A DNA stretch of 64,000 bases from Chryseobacterium sp. c4a (GCF_009900745.1 NZ_WXVU01000016.1:62001-126000), one strand, 5' to 3'. Positions 52,124-61,543 are shown, counted from the stretch's first letter. Translations and numbers: made by a program. Notes: generated by a model not told the origin, from the letters alone.

Positions 52124-52648
52124 ATGCAAGGACAAATTACACTATCTAAGAAGGAAAGGCATTATCAGTTTTTTTATTTAATACTGATGCTTGTAACGGC
52201 AATGATATTTCTTGGGGTTCTCTTTTTAAAAGGATTTGAATCCCCGTTTTCGGATGAAGATGTGAGAGGTATTCAGAATCTTGAGCAGAAAGCCGAGTTT
52301 GAACAACACCAAAAAATTATTATCCCCATCATGGACAGTACCTACACCATGATTACCAAACTTACTGACGAGACCCCACAGCCTTTTGTAGAAAATAATA
52401 TCTTTGTAGGGGTAAATGACCTGAATGGCTATTTTAAAGGCCACGATATTGTTGATACCCGAAAAGATGCTTATCCGCAGATTGCTAAATTTTATAAGAT
52501 GTACTATGAAGATAAAAAGGTGATTTCCACTACTTCAGAAGACATCAAGCGGTTTGAAAAGCAAGTGGAGGAATGTAGAATAGGATTTAAAGATAAACAG
52601 GAAAAGATTTATCTGCGTAAAAATGAAATGAATGCTCGTACTCAGTAA
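52124..52648 (+). CDS. T6SS membrane protein, TssO-like
   Basis: 174 residues. LSKKERHYQFFYLILMLV and a transmembrane helix at about 14-36 are followed by a periplasmic helical domain with coiled-coil character at 130-170. Size, layout and neighbours agree with TssO of the Bacteroidota T6SS. It starts 11 bp after the previous gene; a short AAAAGATAAAAGATAAAGAT run fills that space. Confidence 0.65.
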   Translation: MQGQITLSKKERHYQFFYLILMLVTAMIFLGVLFLKGFESPFSDEDVRGIQNLEQKAEFEQHQKIIIPIMDSTYTMITKLTDETPQPFVENNIFVGVNDLNGYFKGHDIVDTRKDAYPQIAKFYKMYYEDKKVISTTSEDIKRFEKQVEECRIGFKDKQEKIYLRKNEMNARTQ

Positions 52649-52699
52649 ACCAGCAATGAATTTAGGAACTTTAAATAAAACACATCACAATTATTAACT

Positions 52700-53611
52700 A
52701 TGAATTATTTTCAAAAAAACAAAAAGAACATTATTATCGGTGTTATTGCAACATTGCTCATCGCGGCTCTTGTTGCACTATGGCTGCAGAAAAAGGTGAT
52801 CCATTCTGCTGATGATATTGTCGGAGTAGTCTATCCATCTACATTGTCGGTAGGAGATACACTTTTATTTGAAGATAAAACCCAGTTTGCCAAAACCAAA
52901 AGATGGAATTTTGGAGACGGAACAACTTCTGATAAAAATAGTGGAATCCACTTCTACAATAAACCTGGATATTACCAGGTGAGTTTGATCGTTGACAACA
53001 AGTATACCAAGTCATTCCCTGTAATGGTATCTGCAAGAAGCATCAAACAGCCTAAAGACAGTGCAAAAGCTAAAACAACTATAGAAGCTCAAACGCAAGC
53101 CATGCAGAATGAGAACGTACAGTTCCGTGCCGTTTCCAACGCCTCCCAATTTGCTTGGAAGTTTGGTGAAACAGGAAATACGGATTCTAAAGATAAGCTG
53201 GCGATCTATGCTTATAAAAAACCGGGAGATTATTTAGTAACCCTATATACGGAAGAAAGCCAGGAGCCTATCTACCACCGTATCAAAATCCTTCCTGCGT
53301 ATAACTCTCTGGAACAAGAGGAAGTATCTGTAGAAGATTCTTATGCAAAAGTTGATAACGATTTCAAATATCATTTACAACAAATTGCCAATGGAAATAG
53401 TTTCAATATGCACTACAATTACCTGTTGAAAACTTATCTGTGTAACAATGAAAATACAGTAGTAAAAGTAAATGACAGTAAAGTAAATAACTTTTACATG
53501 TACTGTGCAGGTCTTCAGTTTGACAAGAATACTGTGATCCAGACTGTAAAGGTAAATTTGGATGATACACAAAACTGTGTAACGAAAGTAGATATAAACC
53601 AAAGCAAATAA
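52700..53611 (+). CDS. T6SS-locus membrane-anchored PKD-domain protein
   Basis: 303 residues. One transmembrane helix at about 11-28, then two PKD-like beta-sandwiches (RWNFGDGTTSDKNSG near 72-86; FAWKFGETGNTDSKD near 151-165) and a C-terminal domain with Cys residues that may form disulfides (LKTYLCNNENT; QNCVTKVD). Likely one of the TssP/TssQ-type parts of the Bacteroidota trans-envelope complex; its PKD domains would contact the peptidoglycan or outer-membrane parts such as TssR. Confidence 0.65.
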   Translation: MNYFQKNKKNIIIGVIATLLIAALVALWLQKKVIHSADDIVGVVYPSTLSVGDTLLFEDKTQFAKTKRWNFGDGTTSDKNSGIHFYNKPGYYQVSLIVDNKYTKSFPVMVSARSIKQPKDSAKAKTTIEAQTQAMQNENVQFRAVSNASQFAWKFGETGNTDSKDKLAIYAYKKPGDYLVTLYTEESQEPIYHRIKILPAYNSLEQEEVSVEDSYAKVDNDFKYHLQQIANGNSFNMHYNYLLKTYLCNNENTVVKVNDSKVNNFYMYCAGLQFDKNTVIQTVKVNLDDTQNCVTKVDINQSK

Positions 53612-53658
53612 TACCGTCCGGTTCTCCGGATGTGCCAATCATAAAAAGATAAAATAGG

Positions 53659-56064
53659 ATGAAAAATAAATTTCCTCTAGCAGCATATTATATAGGATTA
53701 TCAGTATTGTTGACGAGTTGCCAGGTAAAGCTTCCGTCAAAAAAAACGCCTGAGCCTTCTCAATATGGACAGGTCGATAATTCAACAGTTGTCAACGGTT
53801 ATCCTAAAAAGTCCGTTCCATGGATCGTTATTTCAGACAGATCAAGAAATACGGCTTACCTGGATAAAGATGATGAGAAATCATATAAAGAAGTAAAGTT
53901 TCTTGAGCCTTTAATGGTTCTGAAGCACAGAGACGGAATGGTAAAGGTAGCGGAATATGTTCCGGATGCTTTAATGAAAAAAGTCTCTTCAAAATCTATT
54001 AAAACATATGGCTGGATCCCTGAATCTGACCTGCTTTTATGGAATCATTCTCTTAAAAGCGAAAGAACAGGATACCCTGTAAGAGTAGCCGTAGTGCCTA
54101 ATAACAGTGAGGTCATCAGAAATGCAGAAAGATACTACAAAAATGACTCGATCATGGTGTTCAATTCGCCTAGCCTTATTGAAACCGCTAATGTGAAGAT
54201 CCCTAATGGGCAAGTGGTATATGTTTACAAGCAAGCTGAAAATAACAAAAGATTCCTGGTAGGTAAAAAACCGTCTGTAGATATCGATAGTATCGGTAAA
54301 GGCCTTTATGGATGGGTAAGTTCCAATGTGATTTCTACATGGGGTGAGCGTTCTGCTATTAAGCTTAAAAATAACACAGGAATTACGGATACTGAACTGG
54401 GAGTACGCGAAGGATATCCCGGAGCATCAGGATCAGATGCTGAGAATAGAACTGCAATTCTTCTTACCGATGTAAACAAAAGAAAACCTTTAGAGAACAT
54501 CTTCCCGGTAACTCTTGCGCTCAACGAAACGCCAACTCCGGATTCTAAAACAAAATATTTCACCAATATTCTTGATTATAGTAAAAACTATGTATTTAAT
54601 GTTTTAGGTGAACCTATCTACTTTGATCGTTACAGAGAAATTACAGACAGAGATAAAAATATCAATATTGTTTTTGCATTGGATATAAGTGCCGGAAATG
54701 CCCCTTATGCTCCTATTGTAAAATCATTATTACAGGATCTCCAGCTTAGATTTGAAAAGCCATCGTATTTTAATAATGTAAAATATGGTGTCGTTTTATA
54801 CAAAAATAACACTTGTGGTTCAAATACAGCAGTTTCTAATTTAAGTTCTGATTACAGCAAAATCACAACATTTATCGATCAGAAGACCAATGAAATGAAC
54901 TGTACCAGCAATAGTGGTTATCAGCCGGTAGGAGAGGCGCTTTCTGCTGCAGGAAATCTTCTTTCTAACGTTCCTGATGAAACTAATATCGTAGTAACTG
55001 TAGGAACATCTGCTAACCAAAGTGGAAATATGTACAGTGTGATTGGTTCACTTACTCAGGCACAGGCAAGATTGATTATGTTCCAGACCAGTGCAAGATC
55101 ATCCGATACTTACAATGATTTTGTATTGATGGCTGAAAATGTGGTGACCAATACTGCTAAAAACATTGCTGAACTTAAAAAGCAAAAAATCATCAACCAA
55201 TCTGACGTTCTTACCAAGAACAATTTCAGCCTGGTAGAAGGAGATGAAGGATTCTTCTCTTTAGCTTATCCTAAGCAGAGTATGTCTCAGGGATTTGTAA
55301 TTTTCCCTAAAAAAGGAGACGTTGCTACTCCTGGATTCTTGAAAAAATCTGTGGATAGCCTTATTGCTCAGGTTACTTTAGATAATCAGAGTGTAGACAA
55401 ATCGCTTAATGATTATTTCCATTCTTCTGTAGGAGCAGGAAAAACAGATGTGGATTTAAAATATAAATATCTATATCCGGGACTTACGAACCCAGTTTCT
55501 GCAGGAATCGCTGCACAGCTGATCAATTATGGAAATCCGTTCTTAGTAAAAGGATATCTGCCAAAAGAACTGAAAGAGATTACTCCAAGTATAGAAAAAG
55601 GAATTCTTATTTCTGAGGCAGAATTTGATAATTTGAAAGCTTTCTATTCTGAAGTATATAGAAATACAGCTCCTGATAAACCGGATTTCAACCAATCTAG
55701 AGCAATTAAAGAATATGTAAGATTATTGAAGAAATACAACCCAACCATCAAGTTTCTGGATAAAGGTGATCTTTATGAATTGCCAATGTCTTACGCGGTT
55801 GGAATGAGTACAGGATTCGATCTTACTGAAGAAGAGATCATGGCCAAGTATAAACTTAAAGGATGGAGAAAATCTAAAATAGTTCGTAATGAAACTGTGA
55901 AAAACTATTTCCATCGCTATAAGGATCTGGCAGAAAGAATGCTGAACCACAGAAATAATCCTGCTGTGAAGATTCAGCAAAACGGACAAACCTTCTACTG
56001 GTTGAACGAGTATTTTACTCCGACAATGATTCCAACAGAGGCTCCGGAATACACGAAACACTAA
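53659..56064 (+). CDS. tssR: T6SS lipoprotein TssR
   Basis: 801 residues. Lipobox VLLTSC (Cys21). The first half has SH3-like segments (KVAEYVPDALMKKVSSK, GLYGWVSSNVIS). A von Willebrand A-like domain starts near 330 (INIVFALDISAGN) with its MIDAS DxS replaced by DIS, then a C-terminal helical region. Length and layout fit TssR, a hallmark of T6SSiii. It should bridge the outer membrane and the inner-membrane complex. Confidence 0.85.
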   Translation: MKNKFPLAAYYIGLSVLLTSCQVKLPSKKTPEPSQYGQVDNSTVVNGYPKKSVPWIVISDRSRNTAYLDKDDEKSYKEVKFLEPLMVLKHRDGMVKVAEYVPDALMKKVSSKSIKTYGWIPESDLLLWNHSLKSERTGYPVRVAVVPNNSEVIRNAERYYKNDSIMVFNSPSLIETANVKIPNGQVVYVYKQAENNKRFLVGKKPSVDIDSIGKGLYGWVSSNVISTWGERSAIKLKNNTGITDTELGVREGYPGASGSDAENRTAILLTDVNKRKPLENIFPVTLALNETPTPDSKTKYFTNILDYSKNYVFNVLGEPIYFDRYREITDRDKNINIVFALDISAGNAPYAPIVKSLLQDLQLRFEKPSYFNNVKYGVVLYKNNTCGSNTAVSNLSSDYSKITTFIDQKTNEMNCTSNSGYQPVGEALSAAGNLLSNVPDETNIVVTVGTSANQSGNMYSVIGSLTQAQARLIMFQTSARSSDTYNDFVLMAENVVTNTAKNIAELKKQKIINQSDVLTKNNFSLVEGDEGFFSLAYPKQSMSQGFVIFPKKGDVATPGFLKKSVDSLIAQVTLDNQSVDKSLNDYFHSSVGAGKTDVDLKYKYLYPGLTNPVSAGIAAQLINYGNPFLVKGYLPKELKEITPSIEKGILISEAEFDNLKAFYSEVYRNTAPDKPDFNQSRAIKEYVRLLKKYNPTIKFLDKGDLYELPMSYAVGMSTGFDLTEEEIMAKYKLKGWRKSKIVRNETVKNYFHRYKDLAERMLNHRNNPAVKIQQNGQTFYWLNEYFTPTMIPTEAPEYTKH

Positions 56065-56084
56065 TTGTTAGTATAATGTATATA

Positions 56085-56116
56085 AAAGCAGAAGTATCTT
56101 ACTTCTGCTTTTTTTG
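56085..56116 (+). terminator. Terminator after tssR
   Basis: 12-bp perfect stem AAAGCAGAAGTA / TACTTCTGCTTT with a 3-base loop and a T-run, 20 bp past the stop. It separates tssR from hcp transcription. Confidence 0.92.
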
Positions 56117-56324
56117 TTGGTGGTATCTGATAGAAAAGCATGTCATTTCATAATTCCCTTTGTGTGATTTTCATGATGTAATTTTGAGATGAAAATATCA
56201 AATTTTTGAGCCTAAGATGTTGTGTATTTCTCGTTTGGGTGGAAAAGTACTTTTTTTCTTTATGTGGAGATAAGTTTTAAAGTGCTTTATTAATGGTTGT
56301 TATGAATATGTTTATAAATCTATT

Positions 56325-56361
56325 GTCGTAGAATTACTACAAAAAGTCGTAGAACTACTAC
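56325..56361 (+). promoter_or_regulatory. Tandem palindromic operator upstream of tssD (hcp)
   Basis: Two 16-bp copies, GTCGTAGAAYTACTAC (56325-56340 and 56346-56361), differ at one base and have a 21-bp period, i.e. two helical turns. Each has GTAG/CTAC dyad arms. They lie 50 bp upstream of the -7 box, as expected for an activator. LuxR-type proteins often bind such dyads; the response regulator at 50727 is the obvious candidate. Nothing else is seen in the rest of this 400-bp gap except terminator and promoter. Confidence 0.75.
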
Positions 56362-56410
56362 AATTTTTCAGATTTATCCTAAAAAGTTTTTTTTAGAGAA
56401 AAAGAGCTTA

Positions 56411-56418
56411 TATATTTG
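56411..56418 (+). promoter_or_regulatory. -7 box of tssD (hcp)
   Basis: TATATTTG, a full TAnnTTTG match 53 bp before the ATG, with a T8 tract at 56387-56394 in the -33 region. Confidence 0.6.
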
Positions 56419-56470
56419 CTACACAATCACTGAATCACAAAATATTACTAACGATTAAAATTTACGAATC

Positions 56471-56878
56471 ATGGCAGAAAGAAATTCGAGAGGAATCTTA
56501 AAATTCAACAACGGAGAAGGTCAGAAATTGTTAAAAATGAACTACAGCGTATCAAGATCCACAGACGTATCGGGACGTGTAGCTTCAGACCCTTCTAATG
56601 CATTAATCAAAGTTACAGTAGAAGCAACTGAAAAATCAGATATTTTAGAGAGTTTATTAAATGGAAAATATAAGCCGACTGTAGGTGAAATTACTTTTAA
56701 TAAATCTCACGAAGAAGGAACATTAATCACTTTGAACTGGCAAAACGGTTACGTAATCCAGCACCAGGTAGAATTTGATGCTGTAGACAGCAACAGTATG
56801 TACATTAGCTTCGTAGTAAGTGCAGAAACGATCAGCTATGGTAATTCTGAATATGCAGGACTTTGGCCAAATAGCTAA
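56471..56878 (+). CDS. tssD: T6SS tube protein TssD (Hcp)
   Basis: 135 residues. Bacteroidota Hcp start (MAERNSRGILKFNNGEGQ) and the late block QHQVEFDAVDSNSMYISF agree with the TssD tube family. It polymerises into the hexameric-ring tube that is shot through the cell envelope. It has its own promoter, operator and terminator, which agrees with the need for many copies per firing event. Confidence 0.93.
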   Translation: MAERNSRGILKFNNGEGQKLLKMNYSVSRSTDVSGRVASDPSNALIKVTVEATEKSDILESLLNGKYKPTVGEITFNKSHEEGTLITLNWQNGYVIQHQVEFDAVDSNSMYISFVVSAETISYGNSEYAGLWPNS

Positions 56879-56913
56879 AAATAATACACATTTATCAACA
56901 TTCATACAAAAAA

Positions 56914-56944
56914 AAGACTGTCCCTTTTAAAGACGGTCTTTTTT
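56914..56944 (+). terminator. Terminator after tssD
   Basis: AAGACTGTC / GACGGTCTT stem (one G-U pair), CCTTTTAAA-type loop and T6 tail, 36 bp past the stop. Confidence 0.85.
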
Positions 56945-57051
56945 CGCCTAAGATGAAATTTTTATATTGATTTATCGGGTCATATCTTATTGATATGATG
57001 ATTATTTCGTAAAATGTTGTTATCTTTAATATTCAACTAAACACAAAACAC

Positions 57052-59010
57052 ATGAAAACCGAAGCAAAAACTAAAGGATCTTCTTTCCGTCCGTCGCAGA
57101 ATGCGGATGGGATCTCTGAAAATCATCATGCAGGGATCAACCGGCTGGTAAAACTATCACTGGTTGTTGAGGGAAAAATTATTAAATACTACAAACACTT
57201 CACCCTTAAACAAAAAGCGAGTCATCATCACGAATTCAGTCTTACCCTTGCTCATGATGCATTGGGTGATAGACAAAGCCATACCTTAGAGGAGGCGAAT
57301 AAGTTTTTGGGAAAACGTCTTACCGCTATTATTTCTTATAAAGATATTGATAACAGCCCTGAGCGGAATTTTGTAGGATTGATTACCAAAGTAGGATTCA
57401 GCCAGGAAAAAATGAGTCTTGGAAATATTGTACTCTCCGGATACAGCCCAACCATTCTATTGGATGGAGCTCCGCATATCCAGAGTTTTGGAGGCGGGCA
57501 GTCTGTGAATATGGGAATTATTGCAGAAGAAGTAATCAAGCAGGGAATTGATAAAAGCCGTTTTGATATCAGAGTAGATACCAACGATTTTTCCCAGATT
57601 ATCTATAGCAGCCAATATAATGAAACGCACTATAATTATCTTGCAAGAATGGCAGAAGCCTATGGTGAACAATTTTACTATGACGGTGAAGTTCTTCACT
57701 TTGGAAAACTTCCGCCTCAGAATAAGCCTATAAAACTGGTGTATGGAAGCAACGCTGATGATATCAGGGTAGAATTAAAAGCCGTTCATACAAAACCACA
57801 GTATTACGGGTACAATAGCAGTAAAAATGAAAAACTGACTTCCGGTGAAACTCCGGTGAACCATTTAGGAGATTTGGCCAAGACCGCCTATAGTCATAAC
57901 GATAAAATATACAAAACTCCTGCTCTTCAAGTAGCGCCTATTAAAGCATCTACCCATTTGGATGTAGAAAACTCCCAGAAGAGTACAGCAGGAAGCGAAG
58001 GGGTAAATGTATTTTCAGTTTCCGGTTCTACAACAGTACCCTTTCTTCATCCGGGATGTGTGGTAGATATCCACATGAGAAAGCCGGATAGCAACGAGAC
58101 CTCTTATTTTACCAAAGTAATGGTAACGGAAGCCGTTCATGAAATTGATACAATCGGTCACTATACCGGAAGCTTTGAATCCATAGCAGCCGATACCGGA
58201 TTTTTACCCAAACCTGAATTTATAGTTCCTATCGCACAACCTCAGATTGCCACGGTAATAGCCAATGCAGACCCTGAAGGGCAGGGAAGAGTACAGGTAA
58301 GATTCGACTGGCAGATGAACGATACCACGCATTTTGTAAGAGTGATGACCCCTGATGCCGGAGGAACAGATCAGATTACCCAAAATCGTGGCTACGTAGC
58401 AATTCCTGAAGTAGGAGATCAGGTAATGGTCAACTTTGTACACAGCCATCCTGATCGTCCCTTTGTAATGGGTGGAATGTTCCATGGTGGAATTGGTCTT
58501 GGTGGAGGACTAGACAACCGTGTAAAATCGATCCAAACGCGAAGCGGGCACCGAGTGGTCTTCACCGAAGATGAAAGCATCATTATCACCGATAAAAGCG
58601 GTAATGAAATTCACCTGGATACTACGGGAAGTAATATCACCATTACAGCCCCTGAGACTATGACGCTCAACTGTAAGAATATGAATATTAATGTGGGGGA
58701 GAATATGACGACGAGTGTGGGGATGAATCAATCTGATACAATTGGAATGAACCGAAGTCAATCAATAGGTTTAAATACCACACAAACTGTAGGCGGTATG
58801 AAAGTGACTTCTGTAATTGGTGATGCAAGTATGTTTATTACAGGGAAATTGATGGAAGTAATAGATGGTGATGTGCATAGTGAAACAAAACAAGGAAAAA
58901 CTATAATAAATAATGAAGGTGGAATAGAAACAAACAGTAATGGAAAAATAAAAAAGGATGCTGATGGAAACATAGACAACAGAAGTGCAGAGAAAAACAA
59001 AAACCACTAA
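57052..59010 (+). CDS. vgrG: T6SS spike protein VgrG (TssI)
   Basis: 652 residues. An N-terminal gp27-like base (about 30-390), an OB-fold from about 398 (VIANADPEGQGRVQVRFDW), and from about 543 a run of short repeats (NINVG, TSVGMNQ, DTIGMNR, QSIGLNT) that form the beta-helix needle. The charged C-terminal tail past about 605 (KQGKTIINNEGGIETNSNG) probably docks cargo. The toxin candidate begins only 6 bp later. A 205-bp stretch of the needle region is repeated at 61177. Confidence 0.93.
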   Translation: MKTEAKTKGSSFRPSQNADGISENHHAGINRLVKLSLVVEGKIIKYYKHFTLKQKASHHHEFSLTLAHDALGDRQSHTLEEANKFLGKRLTAIISYKDIDNSPERNFVGLITKVGFSQEKMSLGNIVLSGYSPTILLDGAPHIQSFGGGQSVNMGIIAEEVIKQGIDKSRFDIRVDTNDFSQIIYSSQYNETHYNYLARMAEAYGEQFYYDGEVLHFGKLPPQNKPIKLVYGSNADDIRVELKAVHTKPQYYGYNSSKNEKLTSGETPVNHLGDLAKTAYSHNDKIYKTPALQVAPIKASTHLDVENSQKSTAGSEGVNVFSVSGSTTVPFLHPGCVVDIHMRKPDSNETSYFTKVMVTEAVHEIDTIGHYTGSFESIAADTGFLPKPEFIVPIAQPQIATVIANADPEGQGRVQVRFDWQMNDTTHFVRVMTPDAGGTDQITQNRGYVAIPEVGDQVMVNFVHSHPDRPFVMGGMFHGGIGLGGGLDNRVKSIQTRSGHRVVFTEDESIIITDKSGNEIHLDTTGSNITITAPETMTLNCKNMNINVGENMTTSVGMNQSDTIGMNRSQSIGLNTTQTVGGMKVTSVIGDASMFITGKLMEVIDGDVHSETKQGKTIINNEGGIETNSNGKIKKDADGNIDNRSAEKNKNH

Positions 59011-59016
59011 AATAAT

Positions 59017-60390
59017 ATGAGCAGAATACGAATTGTAAAAGGTAAGATCTACGAAAAAATTGGTGGAGATTTACAGTATTATTCAGCGTCAGATATTGTT
59101 GAAGCTTCTGCCGATACATATTCTGAAGATAGTAAAACTAGAATTTTATACGCGGGAGATCCTGGAAAACCTTCAGCTGGAGAAATAAAAGCTAAATGTA
59201 TCGTACAATTTCGACCTCATAGCAAATATAAAGATAATCCTGAATTTGGTTTTGATTGGTTAAGAGCTGGTGATTCTGGGCAAAAAGGAGACGAATGGTT
59301 TGGAAGTATTATGGGCAGATATTTTGAAGAGGCTTCGTTCTTAACGCCTTTTTCGTACACAAATGGCTGGACTAGGGACAAGGTAAGAAATCCGAACGGA
59401 TATTTTAAGAAAGAATTGGATATGTATAATAAAAAACTGAAAAGCTATAAAAGTTTTTCTCTTGTTTGGAAAAAAGTAAATAAAAAACCTTATTTATATT
59501 CTATTCCAACTCTAACTTTATTAAAAGGCAAAACCGCAATCTTTAATCTAAAAATTGAAATTGAAGAAAAACCCAAAAGACTAACATTAGAATTTAAAGA
59601 CAAAGAATCGGAAAATTATTTGACACTAAACTTAAAAGAAATTGGAGATGTAAAAAAAGGAAAATATGAAAAATTCAATTATTTAAAAATAACATGTAAA
59701 GAAAGTTTTGATAAAGAGCAGTTTTTATATGTAAAAGCCGATGGAGAAATATGCGGAGTAATGAGAATACACCCAAATTCTTCACAATTTAGAAAAAATA
59801 TTAATGTGGTTTTTGTTAAAGTAAAAACAGATGCGAACGGAGTTGAAGTTGTTGGAGGGCCTGCACCAGATGGTTATAATTTTTTTACTAAAAATCTTAA
59901 TCAAGCATTGGTAAAGCCCAACTTTGAAGAAGTAATCTTAAACTGCAAAGGAAATTTTTTACTTAACACATTCAAAAACAAATTTTGTACTAATGTATCT
60001 GGAACATTTAAGGTTACTAAACAAGCGGGATTGAGAAAATATCTTGAAGATGAACTCAAAAGTAAGTTTGGGAATAAATACGCTGGGTTTTATACTTTTT
60101 TCTTTATTGGAGAAAAAGGAAATTGGAATGGTTTTGCTTATCCCGCAAGTACATTTGGGGTTTATTTTAATGGTCATAATAAAGCAACTATTGCCCATGA
60201 AGCAATGCATGCAATGAAGTTGCCACACACATTTGCAAGTATTGATGAAACAAATCTAGTTAGAGATTATACCTATCAGGCAACAAAAACAAACAATTTA
60301 ATGGATTATAGTCATTTAGCCGATATAGAAAGGTTTTGTACTTATATTTGGCAATGGAAAGTCCTCAATAACAAAATTATTATTAAGTAA
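59017..60390 (+). CDS. Candidate T6SS effector with metzincin-like zinc protease domain
   Basis: 457 residues, no signal peptide, beginning with MSRIRIVKGKIYEKIGGDL, a type of opening seen on proteins encoded beside Bacteroidota VgrG/Hcp. The C-terminal quarter holds HEAMHAMKLPH (His394, Glu395, His398, His404), a zinc-protease HExxHxxxxxH motif, and 25 residues later NLMDYS (Met429), a Met-turn. The usual Gly of HExxHxxGxxH is Lys401. The middle (about 130-330) is unassigned. More A- and Lys-rich than its neighbours, hinting at transfer. Secretion is inferred from position 6 bp after vgrG. Confidence 0.7.
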   Translation: MSRIRIVKGKIYEKIGGDLQYYSASDIVEASADTYSEDSKTRILYAGDPGKPSAGEIKAKCIVQFRPHSKYKDNPEFGFDWLRAGDSGQKGDEWFGSIMGRYFEEASFLTPFSYTNGWTRDKVRNPNGYFKKELDMYNKKLKSYKSFSLVWKKVNKKPYLYSIPTLTLLKGKTAIFNLKIEIEEKPKRLTLEFKDKESENYLTLNLKEIGDVKKGKYEKFNYLKITCKESFDKEQFLYVKADGEICGVMRIHPNSSQFRKNINVVFVKVKTDANGVEVVGGPAPDGYNFFTKNLNQALVKPNFEEVILNCKGNFLLNTFKNKFCTNVSGTFKVTKQAGLRKYLEDELKSKFGNKYAGFYTFFFIGEKGNWNGFAYPASTFGVYFNGHNKATIAHEAMHAMKLPHTFASIDETNLVRDYTYQATKTNNLMDYSHLADIERFCTYIWQWKVLNNKIIIK

Positions 60391-61070
60391 TGAAAACTAA
60401 AAAAAGATTATTGCTACTTTCCATTTTGCTTGTATTAAGTTGTAATGGTCAAGATAAAGAAAAGGGAAAAATTAATAAAACTGAAATGAGAGAAAAACTA
60501 GACTTAAATTCTTTAGATAAAAAAGCGAAAAAAGTGCCCATTAGTTATGATGCTTTTACATATGAGTATACCGAAAAAAAAGAAAATGGAGATTTAATTA
60601 CTATAAATGGTAGTAAAGGAGAAGGAGGCTTTACTGAAAAGAAAATTTTTGCTAAGCCTTCATTTCTTACAGATTACAAAGAATTTTATGCTGATGGATA
60701 TTTAAAAAGAAAAGAAACATATATCGGCGAAAAAACCAAAGTAAATACTTCAGAATATTTTGAAGAAAACGGAAACGTAAAAATAATAGATGAAAACAAG
60801 AAATTTGGAAAAATAAAGCTTCAAGATGTATTGAAATTTTTAGAAAGAAAAAAAGTAATTAATCTTTCCAGTGGGAGCGGAAGATTTGATGAAGACGGTA
60901 ATTCTACTTTTGAAATTAATTTCGATGAGAAAAAAAAGAAATATATTATCACTATCATAAAAGGAAAACCCAATTCTCAACCTTTTGATGGAATGGGAGA
61001 GCCCCCTGCTTTTCTACCTGCTGTCTATATTATGGATGGAGAAACCGGAAAAGTGGAAGAATTAAAATAA
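60390..61070 (+). CDS. Candidate immunity lipoprotein
   Basis: 226 residues. Its ATG shares one base with the effector stop (TAATG), so the genes are coupled. A lipoprotein signal ends in LVLSC (Cys18), placing the protein in the periplasm or outer membrane, where incoming toxin would be met. The middle has repeats of the FYADGYLKRKETY / YFEENGNVKIID type, as in the YwqK/MORN-like immunity family. No catalytic motif. The role as immunity protein is inferred from position, size and location signal. Confidence 0.65.
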   Translation: MKTKKRLLLLSILLVLSCNGQDKEKGKINKTEMREKLDLNSLDKKAKKVPISYDAFTYEYTEKKENGDLITINGSKGEGGFTEKKIFAKPSFLTDYKEFYADGYLKRKETYIGEKTKVNTSEYFEENGNVKIIDENKKFGKIKLQDVLKFLERKKVINLSSGSGRFDEDGNSTFEINFDEKKKKYIITIIKGKPNSQPFDGMGEPPAFLPAVYIMDGETGKVEELK

Positions 61071-61084
61071 AACTTAAACGGTTT

Positions 61085-61120
61085 AAAAAATCAGAAATTG
61101 GAATTCTGATTTTTTTTTAT
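61085..61120 (+). terminator. Terminator after the immunity candidate
   Basis: Stem AATCAGAA / TTCTGATT (short AT-rich loop) with a T9 tail, 15 bp past the stop. Confidence 0.85.
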
Positions 61121-61170
61121 ACTATTGTCTAACCCAAAAGTGATGAAAAATCGATAATATTTCCAGATAT

Positions 61171-61473
61171 GTGGGTGTAAAATCGATCCAAACACGAAGC
61201 GGACACCGAATAGTCTTTACGGAAGATGAAAGCATCATCATCACCTATAAAAGTGGCAACGAGATTCACCTAGACGCTACAGGAAGCAATATCACCATTA
61301 CAGCATCGGAGACCATGCCCCTGAATTGTAAGGATATGAATATCAATGTGGGGGGTATGAATACCACAGTAGGGATGAATATATATAAAGCTGCCAAAAA
61401 TGTTAAGCTTACAAGAGAATTACCCATTAAAAATATGGGATTATTACGGATGCCTTTGCAAGAAAAATATTGA
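61171..61473 (+). pseudogene. VgrG tail fragment
   Basis: 100-codon open frame from GTG. The first 70 codons match residues 491-560 of the intact VgrG (SIQTRSGHRIVFTEDESI, NEIHLDATGSNITIT), then the match stops and the rest (KAAKNVKLTREL ...) is unlike any VgrG. It lacks the base and OB-fold, so it cannot be a spike. It is a remnant of a second vgrG or of a cassette exchange. Confidence 0.85.
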
Positions 61474-61543
61474 TTATATTGTGCCCTGATAAGGAACTCC
61501 CTTAATCTCATAAAACAAAACCATGTTATCAAATTAGATATTA

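Noticed and set aside
56980..56998. TCATATC-N5-GATATGA dyad upstream of vgrG as an operator
   Set aside because: Short, AT-rich, single copy, and without a clear relation to a promoter box; could be chance.
61171..61473. An independent small VgrG-type gene
   Set aside because: It starts with GTG in the middle of the needle region, lacks base and OB domains, and its last 30 codons match nothing; a remnant is the simpler reading.
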